From positions 62,001-126,000 of the forward strand of contig NZ_MSPP01000001.1 in the NCBI RefSeq assembly GCF_002150005.2: a stretch of 64,000 nucleotides of DNA, in the 5' to 3' direction. The position numbers and the translations under genes were made by a program. Source of the stretch: Marivivens niveibacter (GTDB taxonomy: Bacteria > Pseudomonadota > Alphaproteobacteria > Rhodobacterales > Rhodobacteraceae). The notes beneath the pieces were generated by a model. It was not told the DNA's origin. It did no database searches and was given only the letters and a program-made list of their open reading frames with translations. Shown here piece by piece: positions 7,696 through 15,730 of the stretch (its first letter is position 1; each line of letters begins with the position of its first letter).

Positions 7696-7798
7696 CTTTA
7701 AGTATTACCTAAGATCTTACTAATCGAGTTACTGGAAGTCTTACTTATGGATCTAACTTAGATATTACTCTTCGATATACCTATGCTCTTGCCTATAG
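7667..7798. repeat. 12-bp phased repeats, array 2 (11 units)
   Basis: Eleven consecutive 12-base units begin at 7667 and every 12 bases to 7787. The best units are TCTTACTTTAAG (7691), TCTTACTAATCG (7715), TCTTACTTATGG (7739) and TATTACTCTTCG (7763). The core T-C/A-T-T-A-C-T recurs at the same register. All three forward frames contain stops, so it is not a peptide repeat. An iteron-like protein-binding array is the likeliest reading. Confidence 0.65.
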
Positions 7799-7907
7799 TT
7801 GGACAGTTGTCCGTTAGGGGGTTCCGAATTTTCGGATCCGTTTGATGCTTCTGCTTTCGCGCATTGCTCGATGCGGTTACCTGCGCCCCGCCATGGATGG
7901 TTAGCAG

Positions 7908-9257
7908 TCAGCTAGCTAGTAGCCGCAGTAGATCATTCGTAGCGCCGTCAATTCGCGGGTATGAGAGCGTTTGGATGGCCTGTAGCTTCTGCTCAAAACT
8001 CGGACCGCCGCTGTAGAGGCCATAAGTCATTGTGCCGACTTCATGCCCAACAATTGCAGCTGTGATGGTTTCAGGGACGCCGTTTTGCTCGAGTTGAGTC
8101 ACGACCGTCTTTCGAAAGCTGTGAAAGACTTTTGTTTGCTTTTCATGTCCCATTCGAGTTTTTAGGTGTCCGAAGCGTTTTCCCACAGCGTTTGAGCGTG
8201 CCCCTGTTTTTTTTGTGGCGCTGAGGTCGGGGATGACAAATTCATTTGTGCTGGCTTCTCGAAGTTTGTTGATTACTGGCGAGAGTTTGGGATGGATTGG
8301 TACTCTCCGGTTTCCGGCATCTGTTTTGTCTTTCAGGTGAATTGTCTTGCCGTCTACCTGCGCCCACTGGAGGGAGCACAGAGACTCGATTCTAGCGCCC
8401 GTCCACAATGCCAGCAGTACGAGGATAGCTAGAGGTGCGTCTCGCTTCTCTAGGGCCCCTCTCAGGAGCTCTACGGACTCGTTTGGTGTGAATGGTTCAT
8501 AGTGTTTTGCTCGACCTTGGCGATTTTGGCCCTTTCTAGATGTGGACCGAACTGAGCTAAATGGGTCGCGTTCACTGCTTACGGCACCTTTGGTTTGTAG
8601 GTAGGTCCAGAACCTGCGCATAGCTGCTAAATCGCGGCCTAAGGTGTTGTCTGCTCGACCTTCATTGCGAAGCCCTTCGAAGTACCCCTGAATGGCAGCG
8701 GCGGTTACGTCTCGCGTATTCTCAAAATTGTCGAGAAACTGAACGATGGCATTGCTGTATAGGTCAACCGTTTTACTTTGGACGTCCCGTCTGAGTTCAG
8801 CAATGAAGCCATCGAGGTGTGGGCGTAGCGGCGAGCATTCTCCAAGTGCAATTTCAACGAAAAGAGTAGCGAGTGCGTCGCCATTTGCTTCCTCTGGATC
8901 TTCGGGATCGAGGTACTCCTTCGCATTCTCTTTCATATCATCGATGTGAAATTCTCTGGTCGCTGGGTCTGCTGCCATTCCAATACGCTCACGCCATTCT
9001 GATGCCTCGCTGAAGACAAGACGTTGTTTTTCTTCGTATGTGAGTGCTGATTTCGAGATCGTATGTTTGCCGTGGCGAGCCTCGTGAATCCGCGCTCTCC
9101 AATCGGAATCCCACTTGGATGCGAGTATTTGGGCTTTCTCACGATCTTTTTGCTTGGTGCTTTTAAAAAAACGCTTTGTGCCAAGCTTGCTTTGGACATC
9201 CTTAGGGACATCCAAGACCGCGTACCAAAGTTGCCGCCGTTTTTCTAATCGCGCCAT
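7908..9257 (-). CDS. Tyrosine-type site-specific integrase of the tRNA-Ser island
   Basis: The protein is 449 residues from the ATG at 9257 ('MARLEKRRQLWYAV'); an upstream GTG at 9281 would add eight residues but that stretch is the TCACCACAC repeat array. The N-terminal arm and core-binding domains precede a catalytic domain with the R-K-H-R-H-Y set: GARIES (Arg), DKTDAGNRRVPI (Lys), HSFRK (His-x-x-Arg), GHE (His) and TYGLYSGG (Tyr nucleophile). It integrates or excises the element by recombination at the 20-bp att repeat. It ends 87 bases inside attR and points inward. Repeats just ahead of its start suggest autoregulation. Confidence 0.95.
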   Translation of the reverse strand: MARLEKRRQLWYAVLDVPKDVQSKLGTKRFFKSTKQKDREKAQILASKWDSDWRARIHEARHGKHTISKSALTYEEKQRLVFSEASEWRERIGMAADPATREFHIDDMKENAKEYLDPEDPEEANGDALATLFVEIALGECSPLRPHLDGFIAELRRDVQSKTVDLYSNAIVQFLDNFENTRDVTAAAIQGYFEGLRNEGRADNTLGRDLAAMRRFWTYLQTKGAVSSERDPFSSVRSTSRKGQNRQGRAKHYEPFTPNESVELLRGALEKRDAPLAILVLLALWTGARIESLCSLQWAQVDGKTIHLKDKTDAGNRRVPIHPKLSPVINKLREASTNEFVIPDLSATKKTGARSNAVGKRFGHLKTRMGHEKQTKVFHSFRKTVVTQLEQNGVPETITAAIVGHEVGTMTYGLYSGGPSFEQKLQAIQTLSYPRIDGATNDLLRLLAS

Positions 9258-9261
9258 GTCG

Positions 9262-9284
9262 TCACCACACGTTTTCACCACACA
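9262..9284 (+). repeat. Paired 10-bp direct repeats inside the right end (candidate integrase arm sites)
   Basis: TCACCACACG (9262-9271) and TCACCACACA (9275-9284) repeat with a 13-base period, matching the pair at 4113-4135. They overlap the integrase translation start region, so integrase bound here could block its own promoter. Confidence 0.6.
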
Positions 9285-9343
9285 TTTAGCGTGATTATTG
9301 TTTTATTTCAGTGGTTACAACTGGTTATTCGAGGGCGTCGTGT

Positions 9344-9363
9344 AATCCCTTCGTCTCCGCCAT
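9344..9363 (+). repeat. attR: 20-bp direct repeat
   Basis: The sequence is identical to the tRNA-Ser 3' end at 4032-4051 and marks the right border of the island. Upstream of it only a degenerate piece of the T-arm (TCGAGGG) is present, so no second functional tRNA exists here. Confidence 0.9.
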
Positions 9364-9500
9364 CGAAAGTTTCAGCTTTCGTGAGACCTTGCGTTAGACC
9401 AAAAGCGTCCAGTCATTCCAGAAAGCAACGTAGCGATGCGAAAATTGGATCGCTCGCAGCGTGTAGATAACGATAGCGCTGTGGCTAAACGAAGGGCCAG

Positions 9501-11126
9501 TTATCCTTTTCTTTGACCGGCCAAATGGCGGCAGGCTCGGATTGTTTGGGCCATTATGGTCAGAGTAGTACCTGACACTCCGCTGCTTGGGAAAGCGCTG
9601 GCATCAGTGACATAAAGGTTAGAAATATCCCAGCTCTGCCCCCATTTGTTGAGGACGGACGTTTTCGGGTCTTTGCCCATTCGTGCGCCTCCAGTTTCGT
9701 GAATGGCAGCGCCCATTTGCATCACCATCGGGAAAAACCGTTTGAACAAGAAACGCGCGATTGGGTGGGCGTTGGGGTAGATGCCGCGCCCCCATTCGCG
9801 GATACCGTTGGTCGTTCCTAAGAATTCTACCTGACCACCCGCGTTATTCACGGTGTCCATAATCAGGTCTTCTTGAAGTTTTAGCGTGGTCTTGTCTTGG
9901 TCGCTCATTTTGCAACGGATGTGGGGCACCGGAATGCCGTATCGATCGCGCTTGACCGGGTCGATTGTGATCCGATTGTCAGGGTCGGGTTGCATACGGC
10001 CGAAACCAAAGAACATGAGTTTTGATGGCTCGTCTGGCTGGTCCGTCGGGGCGCGCCCGATGGAGCCTTGATAAACGAACTCACTTTGGTCCGCTTCGGT
10101 GACGAAAATGCCACCGCCATTTTGATAGAATGGGTCTTTCGGTTGGCTGTCCTCGGTGGTGTGACCTTTGATCGGTGGATAAGAGCCCATGCAAAGCAAG
10201 GGCAGCTGATCCATGAAATAGCGGCCTAGCGAATCCGAAGAGTTGCCGAGGCCGTTGGGGTGTTCCTCGTTGGCCGAATTCAGCAGCAGCCGCACGCTCT
10301 CTATTGGCGAGGCACATAGGACGAAGTGTTTGCCAAGGATGGTTGACCGAACGCCGGTTTGCGCGTCTATCACTTGTATTCCAGTGGCACGGTTACCTTC
10401 GCTTATGATCTTTTCGGCAACCGCGTGATATCGGATCGTTAGGTTGCTCGTTGCAAGTGCATCTTCTAGCGGTTTGTAGACGCGGCTTTTTGGCGGCAAG
10501 ACAGAGCGCCAGCCAAGGACGCGGCGTTCGGGCCATTTGCGTTGAACGCGCGCCTTGAAATTTTCCTCGGCTTCTGTGAGCCCTTGCTGTGCTACGTAAT
10601 GACCATCCGGCATGCTCTTGATGCCATCTGAATTTCCGTAGATGCCAAGGCAAGTTTCGACTTCGGTATAATATGGTTCGAGATCATCATAGCAGATTGG
10701 CCAGTCCACGCCGCATCCCGAACGGCAGTTGTGTTTGAAATCATCATCTGACCAACGCATCAGAACGCGGCCAAACAGATGAAGGCGACCACCTTCTTGG
10801 CGTCCTCGAATCCAGATGTAAGGCGCGTCTTTGGGCGTCGTATACGGGTTATCGCGATCGCTTGTGTAGAAATGACCCAGCATTCCGCGGAAAAACATAG
10901 AACGCACTTGGATCCAGCGTCCCAGCGCGCCATGGCGTGCGCGTTCAACGATGTTGATGATCGGCGGCTTTTTTGGTTTCAGCGAAAGATCGAAGTCTTC
11001 GGGGCCAACTTTGCGACCCGCCTCTAACATTAAGACGTTCAACCCCTGTTCACAAAGCTCTTTGGCGGCGAAGCTGCCAGATGCGCCTGACCCCACGACG
11101 ATGGCATCATAGGGTTCTGCGCTCAT
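9501..11126 (-). CDS. GMC-family FAD oxidoreductase
   Basis: The 541-residue flavoprotein has an N-terminal Rossmann FAD-binding motif (DAIVVGSGASGSFAAKEL, about residues 6-23) and the C-terminal GMC block with the probable catalytic histidine in 'HETGGARMG' and the end motif 'SGTTLTIMAQT'. It belongs to the branch of sugar or polyol dehydrogenases related to gluconate/fructose dehydrogenase large subunits. No Tat signal is visible, so a cytoplasmic location is suggested. The ATG at 11126 overlaps the stop of the upstream isomerase-like gene (ATGA), so I prefer it to the ATG at 11138. Substrate is unknown; oxidation of a sugar or inositol derivative before isomerase action is plausible. Confidence 0.85.
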   Translation of the reverse strand: MSAEPYDAIVVGSGASGSFAAKELCEQGLNVLMLEAGRKVGPEDFDLSLKPKKPPIINIVERARHGALGRWIQVRSMFFRGMLGHFYTSDRDNPYTTPKDAPYIWIRGRQEGGRLHLFGRVLMRWSDDDFKHNCRSGCGVDWPICYDDLEPYYTEVETCLGIYGNSDGIKSMPDGHYVAQQGLTEAEENFKARVQRKWPERRVLGWRSVLPPKSRVYKPLEDALATSNLTIRYHAVAEKIISEGNRATGIQVIDAQTGVRSTILGKHFVLCASPIESVRLLLNSANEEHPNGLGNSSDSLGRYFMDQLPLLCMGSYPPIKGHTTEDSQPKDPFYQNGGGIFVTEADQSEFVYQGSIGRAPTDQPDEPSKLMFFGFGRMQPDPDNRITIDPVKRDRYGIPVPHIRCKMSDQDKTTLKLQEDLIMDTVNNAGGQVEFLGTTNGIREWGRGIYPNAHPIARFLFKRFFPMVMQMGAAIHETGGARMGKDPKTSVLNKWGQSWDISNLYVTDASAFPSSGVSGTTLTIMAQTIRACRHLAGQRKG

Positions 11127-11921
11127 TGATGCCCCCATTCCGAAGTGGCTGAACTTGCTGCATCAAGCGCACGCGCCGTTGCTACAGATCGACGTGCAAA
11201 GCGGCGCCAGTCTGCGGGTAAGTCGTGTTCGAGGATATTAAGGCGTGAGCCAGCCTCGACGCAGAGGCCCCAAAGATAATCCCAATCCATTATGCCATGG
11301 CCGAGATCGGCAAAGCCTTTTTCTTCAAGGCAGGTACCCGAGGGAGCGACATCTTTCACATGAACTGCAGGAATGCGGACTTTTGTATTTTTCAACGAAT
11401 GTTCGTGGGTCGGCGCCGCCAACGACCATCCAAGCAAGATCTGGTTCAAAGGGCACAGTTTCACCCAGGAGACGATCAATAGGGTAACTGCCATCGGCCA
11501 AAGGCACCATTTCAAATTCATGATTGTGGTAGGCAAAAGTGAGGCCTCTTGAGGTCATTTCCTCATTGACCGCGGCGAGCCGTTTGCCAATAGCATCCCA
11601 GCCTTCGGGCGTTTCGGGCCTGATTGCGACGTCAATGACGGGGCAGGCGACGAGCCACATACCAAAGGCTGTTGCGATTTCTTCTACTTGATCGGGGGTT
11701 TCTTCAAATTGCTCGAGTAAGAAATGCCCGCTTTGCGCTGTTAGGCCGTGCGCCTTCATTGTGGAGATATAGTTGTGGACATCCTCCATGCTGTCCGGGG
11801 GACCAAAGAAAAAGGGTTGGATATCGGTGAGGCCAAGTTCGGCCAAAAGAGCCAACTGAGTATCTAGGTCTTCGGCTGCACGCGAGGAGAACATTTGAAA
11901 AGACAAAGTGGGACGCGTCAT
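11123..11921 (-). pseudogene. Sugar phosphate isomerase/epimerase-like gene, frameshifted
   Basis: The N-terminal 180 residues in one frame (MTRPTLSFQMFSSR..., with the TIM-barrel motif 'FAYHNHEFEM' and ending near 'DPRTFVEKYK') continue in another frame as 'VRIPAVHVKDVAP' to the stop at 11123. The frames join at a run of four T (plus strand 11381-11384). Removing one base from that run restores a continuous product of the xylose-isomerase-like TIM-barrel family, about 265 residues. It sits between a truncated metC-like gene and the GMC oxidoreductase, with 4-base gaps or overlaps, so it was part of one operon. The defect could be true decay or a sequencing error in the homopolymer. Confidence 0.8.
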
Positions 11922-11925
11922 GGTG

Positions 11926-12603
11926 TCAGCCTAACGTATCAAGTGCTGCGGCCAAATCGGCCTTTAGGTCTTCGGGGTCCTCGAGGCCGATTTGCAGGCG
12001 AATGATTGGCCCGCGATCTTGCCATAGCGGTAGGCTGCGGCTCTCTGGATGGATAGGTAGGACGAGGCTTTCAAAACCGCCCCAACTAAAGCCGATGGAA
12101 AAGAGTTTGAGTGAGTCGATGAAACGACGGACTGCCGTTACTTCACGAGAGGCGAGTTCTATCGAAAAGAGGCCTGCGCTCCCCTTGAAATCGCGTTTCC
12201 ACAAGTCGTGACCAGCGAAAGATGGAAGCGCAGGATGCAAAACGGCGGACACTTCGCTGCGGGTTTCGAGCCATTCGGCGAGCGCGAGGCCAGTGGCTCC
12301 CTGTCGTTCAAGCCGAACGCCCAAGCTGCGTAAGCCGCGAAGCGCAAGGTTGCATTCTTCGACACCGGCGCATCCGCCTAGATCTTGGCTCGCTGCACGC
12401 ACGGCGTCATAGGTTTCAGTGTTGGTCGTAATTACGCCAAGCATCCCGTCCGAGTGGCCGACAATGTATTTGGTCGCTGCGTGGATCGAAATGCCTACCT
12501 CCAAATCAAGCGGTCTGAGGAGTAGGGTAGTCGCCCATGTTGCGTCGATCGCCGTGACGATGCTGCGGGATTTGGCGACAGCGACAATTTGCGTTAAATC
12601 CAC
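11926..12603 (-). pseudogene. Cystathionine beta-lyase-like PLP enzyme, 5' truncated
   Basis: The 225-residue remainder matches the C-terminal half of Cys/Met-metabolism PLP enzymes. It contains 'ISIHAATKYIVGHSD' with the pyridoxal-binding lysine, and the 'GFSWGGFESLVLP' segment typical of cystathionine beta-lyases. The whole N-terminal PLP-phosphate-binding domain, about 170 residues, is missing. The break falls at about 12590-12603, exactly where an oppositely oriented ABC ATPase remnant begins. The remaining frame opens with an artificial start near 12603. The product cannot be an active lyase. Confidence 0.85.
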
Positions 12604-13405
12604 ATTGGCGCGCTGTATAACCGGAATTCAGTCTCCAACTGGGGGCAGGTTGGCGATCGAAGGTGTCCAGCCCGGCAAGGGCCGTGCTACGCGGCTCGAA
12701 CGTGCCCGCAACGTTCAAATGATTTTTCAGGACCCGTCAGGTGCGTTGAACCCTCGTTTAACCGTCGAGCGAATTATAACCGAACCTCTTGCCGTCAGCG
12801 GTATAGGCACCCGTGCCAGTCGACGTGAAATGGTGATCGAGATGGCAACCAAGGTTGGGCTGTCCGGTTATCACCTAAATCGGCTGCCACACGAGCTTTC
12901 TGGTGGCCAGAGACAACGTGTTTCCATTGCGCGTGCTCTTGTCCTGAACCCTAATCTGCTTGTGTGTGACGAAGCGGTCTCAGCTCTGGATGTTTCGGTG
13001 CAGGCATAGGTTCTGAACCTGCTTGTTGATCTGCAACAAGAGTTGGGTCTTGCCTATTTGTTCATTTCACATGACCTCGCTGTCGTGCGTTATGTGTCGC
13101 ATCGTATTGCGGTGATGTACCTTGGTCGGATTGTCGAAATCGGGAATGCCGAAGATGTATGGGCGGGGCGACTGCATCCGTACACGCAGGCTTTGGTCAA
13201 TGCGATCCCTGACGAGGCCGCGCGTCGGGACGATGTCCAGTTATTAGAGGGCGATGTGCCGAGTCCCGTCAATCCACCTTCGGGGTGTCCGTTTCGTACC
13301 CGATGTGTTTTCGCAAAAGAGGCCTGCGCCGAAAGTCGACCCGAACTACGCAAGGTGGGAACGCACGAAGTCGCATGTCATTTTGCGGAAAAGATTTCAT
13401 CCTGA
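12596..13405 (+). pseudogene. Dipeptide/oligopeptide ABC transporter ATPase (OppF/DppF-like) remnant
   Basis: The frame begins inside the Walker A motif (K-S-T-L-A-R from 12596) and continues through the Q-loop 'QMIFQDPSGALNPR', the signature 'LSGGQRQR' and the Walker B region 'LLVCDEAVSALDVSVQA'. A TAG at 13007-13009 then replaces the glutamine usually found in VQAQVLNLL. The same frame continues to the C-terminal 'GCPFRTRC' peptide-transporter domain. Thus it has two lesions: loss of the N-terminus and an in-frame stop. No other genes of its transporter are nearby. It is distinct from the intact oppF at 43647. Confidence 0.9.
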
Positions 13406-13495
13406 TGCGCAACTTTTGAAACGCGACCCGTTGGCGCCACGCTATCGCGCGTCACGGATGCCTAAGAGTTCACCGCGCAAAACGCTGACTAGCCA

Positions 13496-14281
13496 TCAGC
13501 GATAAAGTTCTGGCCGACGGTCGCGCAAGTAGGGGCCAGAACGATCTGAACGCCCGACCAAACCTGTGTCTAAATCGGCGATCAGCAGCGCTTCGTCTTC
13601 GCCGCATTTGGCGAGCGTTCTGCAATCAGGGGCGGCGATGTGACTGCCGCCTAGATATGTCATGCCGTTTTCGACGCCGCTAAGGCCCGCATAGGCGACA
13701 AAAATTCCATTTTCAAAGGCGCGGGTTGGGATGTAACGATCAGAAACTGTGGTAATGTCACCAACCTTTGGTAGTGCTGTAGGGACCAGAGCCAATTGCA
13801 TACCGTCCAGCGCTAATGACCGAACCATCTCTGGGAATTCGACATCATAACAGATCAGCAGGCCGACCTTTAGGCCGTTCCAGTTTACAAGCCGAGATCG
13901 GCGGTTTCCTTGCGCAAAAGTGGCCCTCTCCTCTTCTCCAAACAAATGGCATTTATCGTATGTCAGAACGACTCCATCTTCTGGGGTGATTAGGACGGCT
14001 GAATTAAATAGCTGGTCATCCTCTATTCGCGGGACCCCCAGCGCCAGTGCTACACCTGTTTCTTTGACCTTTTGGGCCAGCCGCTTGATCGCGGCGGGGA
14101 CCTCACTCGCCACGTCGCGCAATGCCTCTGCGGATTGATTGTAACCGCTGAGGGCAAGTTCGGGCGCAAGCAAAAGCGTAGCGCCTTGTGCGGCCGCTTC
14201 ATTCAGGCCACGTGCCAAACGAGTCTCATTGTCTTGCGCTCTTGTCGGTGTCATCTGAAGGGCGGCGATACGGAGGTTCAT
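13496..14281 (-). CDS. Nitrilase-superfamily carbon-nitrogen hydrolase
   Basis: The 261-residue protein has the catalytic triad of the family: Glu in 'APELALSGY' (about residue 41), Lys in 'TYDKCHLFGE' (about 109) and Cys in 'ICYDVEFPE' (about 143). It hydrolyses an amide or nitrile; the branch looks like aliphatic amidase/omega-amidase or carbamoyl-putrescine-type enzymes, but the substrate cannot be told. Its start overlaps the stop of the MFS transporter gene by four bases (ATGA), so the two are one operon, with the transporter probably importing the amide substrate or a related compound. Confidence 0.88.
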   Translation of the reverse strand: MNLRIAALQMTPTRAQDNETRLARGLNEAAAQGATLLLAPELALSGYNQSAEALRDVASEVPAAIKRLAQKVKETGVALALGVPRIEDDQLFNSAVLITPEDGVVLTYDKCHLFGEEERATFAQGNRRSRLVNWNGLKVGLLICYDVEFPEMVRSLALDGMQLALVPTALPKVGDITTVSDRYIPTRAFENGIFVAYAGLSGVENGMTYLGGSHIAAPDCRTLAKCGEDEALLIADLDTGLVGRSDRSGPYLRDRRPELYR

Positions 14282-15549
14282 GCGCAGGATTCCTTTGGGT
14301 GGTTGTTGGGGTCACTGAACCAGAAAAGCAAAGCGGCTGCGAGAACGATGATGCCGACCACAGCCGGAGGCTGCCACCCGTGTTGGGCGAACAGTAGCCC
14401 CCCGACAGCAGACCCAAGAGCGCCCGCCGAATAAAAGCCTGCCATGAAAATACCGTTTAAACTGCCACGTCGCGTTGGCCCAAGAGCAAAAATGATACGT
14501 TGGCCGATCACAAAACTGACTGTCAGGGCGAGGTCGATCAGAAGGGCAGCAATAAAAAATACTAACAGCCCCACCCACTGATTAGTGATTGGTAATAGCG
14601 TTAGGCCAAATGCCACAATACCAAGGAAAAGCGCCGCCCCAGAGGTCAGATGGCCATGGCCTTTGTCTGCGAGAGCGCCGCCCAAAGGGGCCGCGAGCAC
14701 GCTCATAGCCCCGGCTAGTGCAAATAAAGCAATCTCGCGTTGGCCTAGTGCGAAGTCAGCGCTGGCCAGTTCCAGAGGCACTACGGTCCAAAACAATGAA
14801 AAGGTGGAAAAGAGCGCGGCTTGATAAAACAGCCTGCGACGCAAAGTGGGTTCTTGGCGTACGGAAGCAAGCATCCCGCGGATCGTGCTGAGGTATTTTG
14901 CGGGTACGTCAGGCTGACGGCTGGGGAGGCGCCGCAATATCAAAGCCATGCACAGGGCTATGGCGCCAGCGGCGATAAAGAAAATACTGCGCCATCCGCC
15001 GAAACTCGCCGCCAAAGATGCGGCAGGTCGGGCCAGCATAATACCGAACATTAATCCACCAGTGACAATTCCGACCACCCGACCTTCGTACCCGCGCGGA
15101 GCAAGGTAAGAGGCGTAGGGGACCAGAACTTGAACGCATACGCTTCCACTTCCGATCAGAAAGCATGCGCCAAATAACCACCACAGGCTAGGTGCCAATG
15201 CTGCGCCAACGAGTCCAAGCAGGGCCACCGCTGCTAGGAAAAGCATCAGTCGTCTGTTCTCTACAACATCTAGTAAAGGGACCACAAAAAGCAGCCCCAA
15301 ACCATAGCTGAGCTGGGTCATTGTTACGGCGAGGCCTGCGCCGCCTTCGGAATGGCCAAAGTCAGTGGCTATTTCGCCAACAAGTGTTTGTATATAATAT
15401 ACATTTGCAGAAAATAGGCCGCAAGAAATCGTCAAGAAAATCAGTAACAATGCAGCTGAATTAAGTGTCGGTTCAGTCGTCTGGTTTGACAATTCTGATG
15501 GCGCTGTTCGTGTCGTTTTCACGTCTTGCACTTCCTCAATTCGGCTCAT
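14278..15549 (-). CDS. MFS transporter
   Basis: From the ATG at 15549 the product is 423 residues with about twelve hydrophobic segments. The MFS signature between helices 2 and 3 is weak ('DVVENRRLMLF'). An alternative start at 15621 would place translation initiation inside a perfect 16-base palindrome, so I prefer the downstream ATG. It is the first gene of an operon with the nitrilase-like hydrolase. It is divergent from the HisD-family dehydrogenase gene, with the LacI-type operator in the shared upstream region. The substrate is unknown. Confidence 0.82.
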   Translation of the reverse strand: MSRIEEVQDVKTTRTAPSELSNQTTEPTLNSAALLLIFLTISCGLFSANVYYIQTLVGEIATDFGHSEGGAGLAVTMTQLSYGLGLLFVVPLLDVVENRRLMLFLAAVALLGLVGAALAPSLWWLFGACFLIGSGSVCVQVLVPYASYLAPRGYEGRVVGIVTGGLMFGIMLARPAASLAASFGGWRSIFFIAAGAIALCMALILRRLPSRQPDVPAKYLSTIRGMLASVRQEPTLRRRLFYQAALFSTFSLFWTVVPLELASADFALGQREIALFALAGAMSVLAAPLGGALADKGHGHLTSGAALFLGIVAFGLTLLPITNQWVGLLVFFIAALLIDLALTVSFVIGQRIIFALGPTRRGSLNGIFMAGFYSAGALGSAVGGLLFAQHGWQPPAVVGIIVLAAALLFWFSDPNNHPKESCA

Positions 15550-15615
15550 TTTTTGGTCAGATGATTGGCGATTTTTGATGAACTTGATGACCATATAAAA
15601 AATCTCTGGCACCTT

Positions 15616-15631
15616 TTGCATACGTATGCAA
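15616..15631. promoter_or_regulatory. LacI-family operator, MFS / HisD-like divergent promoter
   Basis: TTGCATACGTATGCAA is a perfect 16-base palindrome with the central CG typical of LacI-family operators. It lies 67 bases before the MFS start and about 100 bases before the dehydrogenase start. Its core recurs at four other places (23218, 24456, 25782; see those entries). Confidence 0.75.
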
Positions 15632-15730
15632 GAAAAGAATCAAGAACAACGCAAATATGGGCATTAGACCCTGCGGAAAACCGGTATTTGCGAAATCATG
15701 CGGCAGTTGCCGCCTCGACAGGAGAGTGAC

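Larger units (their letters stand above)
6924..7907. other. Repeat-rich non-coding stretch between the two recombinases
   Basis: This 984-base interval has no gene I can support. It holds the GTCTCA cluster, two near-identical 78-base repeats, and two arrays of a phased 12-base repeat. A TTG-started open frame at 7187-7453 runs into one of the 78-base repeats and has no recognisable domain, so I leave it out. The interval is likely to hold cis-acting sites for maintenance or recombination of the island. Confidence 0.6.
4032..9363. mobile_element. Integrative island in the 3' end of tRNA-Ser(GCT)
   Basis: The element is bounded by an exact 20-base direct repeat: the tRNA 3' end at 4032-4051 and a second copy at 9344-9363. 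A tyrosine integrase lies next to the right copy and reads inward, the usual arrangement of tRNA-targeting elements. Inside are a three-gene operon, a serine recombinase and a repeat-rich non-coding kilobase. The interior is visibly richer in A/T and has different codon use from the flanks. No conjugation, replication or phage structural genes are seen, so it is a small satellite-like or defence-type island rather than a complete ICE or prophage. Confidence 0.9.

Noticed and set aside
7667-7798. CRISPR array
   Set aside because: The repeats are 12 bases, contiguous and degenerate, with no spacers and no cas genes.
9331-9363. Second tRNA-Ser gene at the right end of the island
   Set aside because: Only the last 20 bases match; the rest of the T-arm is degenerate and the acceptor, D and anticodon parts are missing.
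9364-9381. Terminator-like hairpin after attR
   Set aside because: CGAAAG/CTTTCG is only six pairs, without a T-run; it may once have followed tRNA-Ser before integration, but support is weak.
12596-13405. Functional peptide transporter ATPase
   Set aside because: The Walker A glycines and all upstream residues are missing and a TAG interrupts the frame.
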